Source: Leisingera thetidis (GTDB lineage: Bacteria > Pseudomonadota > Alphaproteobacteria > Rhodobacterales > Rhodobacteraceae). Taken from it: 64,000 bases of DNA. The notes under the pieces were generated by a model, which was given only the letters and a program-made list of their open reading frames with translations, did not search any database and was not told where the DNA came from. Within the stretch, counting starts at the first letter, position 1. Each line of letters begins with the position of its first letter. The stretch covers positions 57,781 to 121,780 of the forward strand of contig NZ_CP109791.1 of NCBI RefSeq assembly GCF_025857195.1, written 5' to 3'. Shown piece by piece: positions 63,755 through 64,000 of the stretch. The translations under genes were made by a program, and so were the position numbers.

Positions 63755-64000
63755 CACTTAACTAATTGATTTATAATTACTTATATGACCCAAAGATTCT
63801 AAACTGAATCAAAGATTCACAACATTTCAATCTGTTTGTGCCATACTGGATTCGGGGAGAAAGACTCATATAACACACCGGATCAGGGCGGCTCCGGTCA
63901 AAGCGTGCGCTGCGATTATATGATTCACTCTCAAACCAGGATGTGCGACAAATGCAGTGATAACACCCGAAAAGGGCGATTTTACTGAGGCACATGAGAC
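63755..64000. other. AT-rich region beside the iterons, probable DNA unwinding element
   Basis: From about 63750 to 63840 the DNA is sharply AT-rich (ACTTAACTAATTGATTTATA and on), in strong contrast to the GC-rich window. CAAAGATTC is directly repeated at 63791-63799 and 63810-63818, and GATTC/GAATC form a small inverted pair between them. TTATATGA recurs at 63781 and again near 63916. This fits the melting region of an iteron origin. A 72-codon minus-strand reading frame (63777-63995) has no recognisable features, and I do not call it a gene. Confidence 0.55.

Noticed and set aside
63777..63995. Small minus-strand gene of 72 codons beside the origin
   Set aside because: Lies in AT-rich origin DNA, has no recognisable domain and no convincing ribosome-binding site; better explained as origin sequence.

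Overview
The window looks like high-GC alphaproteobacterial DNA from the Rhodobacteraceae (roseobacter group) and probably belongs to a plasmid or chromid. The evidence is the gene repertoire (TRAP transporters, a quinohemoprotein amine dehydrogenase operon, methionine gamma-lyase, LuxI/LuxR), very high GC third positions, and a Rep_3/RepB-type replication initiator with an iteron array at the right end. No tRNA, rRNA, insertion sequence or CRISPR array was seen. Family names come from reading the proteins, not from database searches.

Layout. (1) 1-20,063 is an accessory small-molecule locus. A leftward arm carries a truncated formate/nitrite channel, an RND/MMPL exporter, a 1395-residue three-domain fusion (class III aminotransferase, acyl-thioester reductase, benzoate-CoA-ligase-like adenylation domain), a LolA-like periplasmic protein and a fused aminodeoxychorismate synthase. 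A divergent rightward arm carries a 4-hydroxybenzoate-hydroxylase-like flavoenzyme, an outer-membrane barrel, a second acyl ligase, a condensation-domain-like acyltransferase and an aminodeoxychorismate-lyase-like enzyme. An SDR reductase, LuxI, an alpha/beta hydrolase and LuxR complete it. The enzymes suggest that 4-aminobenzoate (PABA), possibly 3-hydroxylated, is activated, reduced, transaminated and/or amidated, then exported under quorum-sensing control. I recognise no described pathway with this combination.

(2) 20,277-23,583 holds a two-component system (sensor kinase plus FixJ-like regulator) and an AraC-type regulator. (3) 23,744-32,841 is a complete quinohemoprotein amine dehydrogenase operon in the order qhpG-A-D-C-B-F-E-R, followed by an aldehyde dehydrogenase and an acyl-CoA synthetase that would carry a primary amine through aldehyde and acid to acyl-CoA. 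(4) 36,130-41,428 is an NtrC-like regulator whose GAFTGA loop reads GAFPGA, its sensor kinase, and an OFA-family MFS transporter. (5) 41,558-47,674 is a MarR-type regulator divergent from a TRAP transporter and the 5-oxoprolinase genes pxpBCA. Two strong dyads lie in the divergent promoter.

(6) 47,720-57,509 is amino-acid catabolism: a homodimeric 2-oxoacid dehydrogenase E1 (MdeB-like), methionine gamma-lyase, two Lrp/AsnC regulators, and the four genes of a branched-chain 2-oxoacid dehydrogenase complex (E1 alpha, E1 beta, E2, E3). (7) 57,891-61,991 is a GntR/UTRA regulator divergent from a second TRAP transporter, with a 14-bp palindrome inside the promoter. (8) 62,094-64,000 is the replication module: rep on the minus strand, an inverted operator pair, four tandem 22-bp iterons and an AT-rich stretch.
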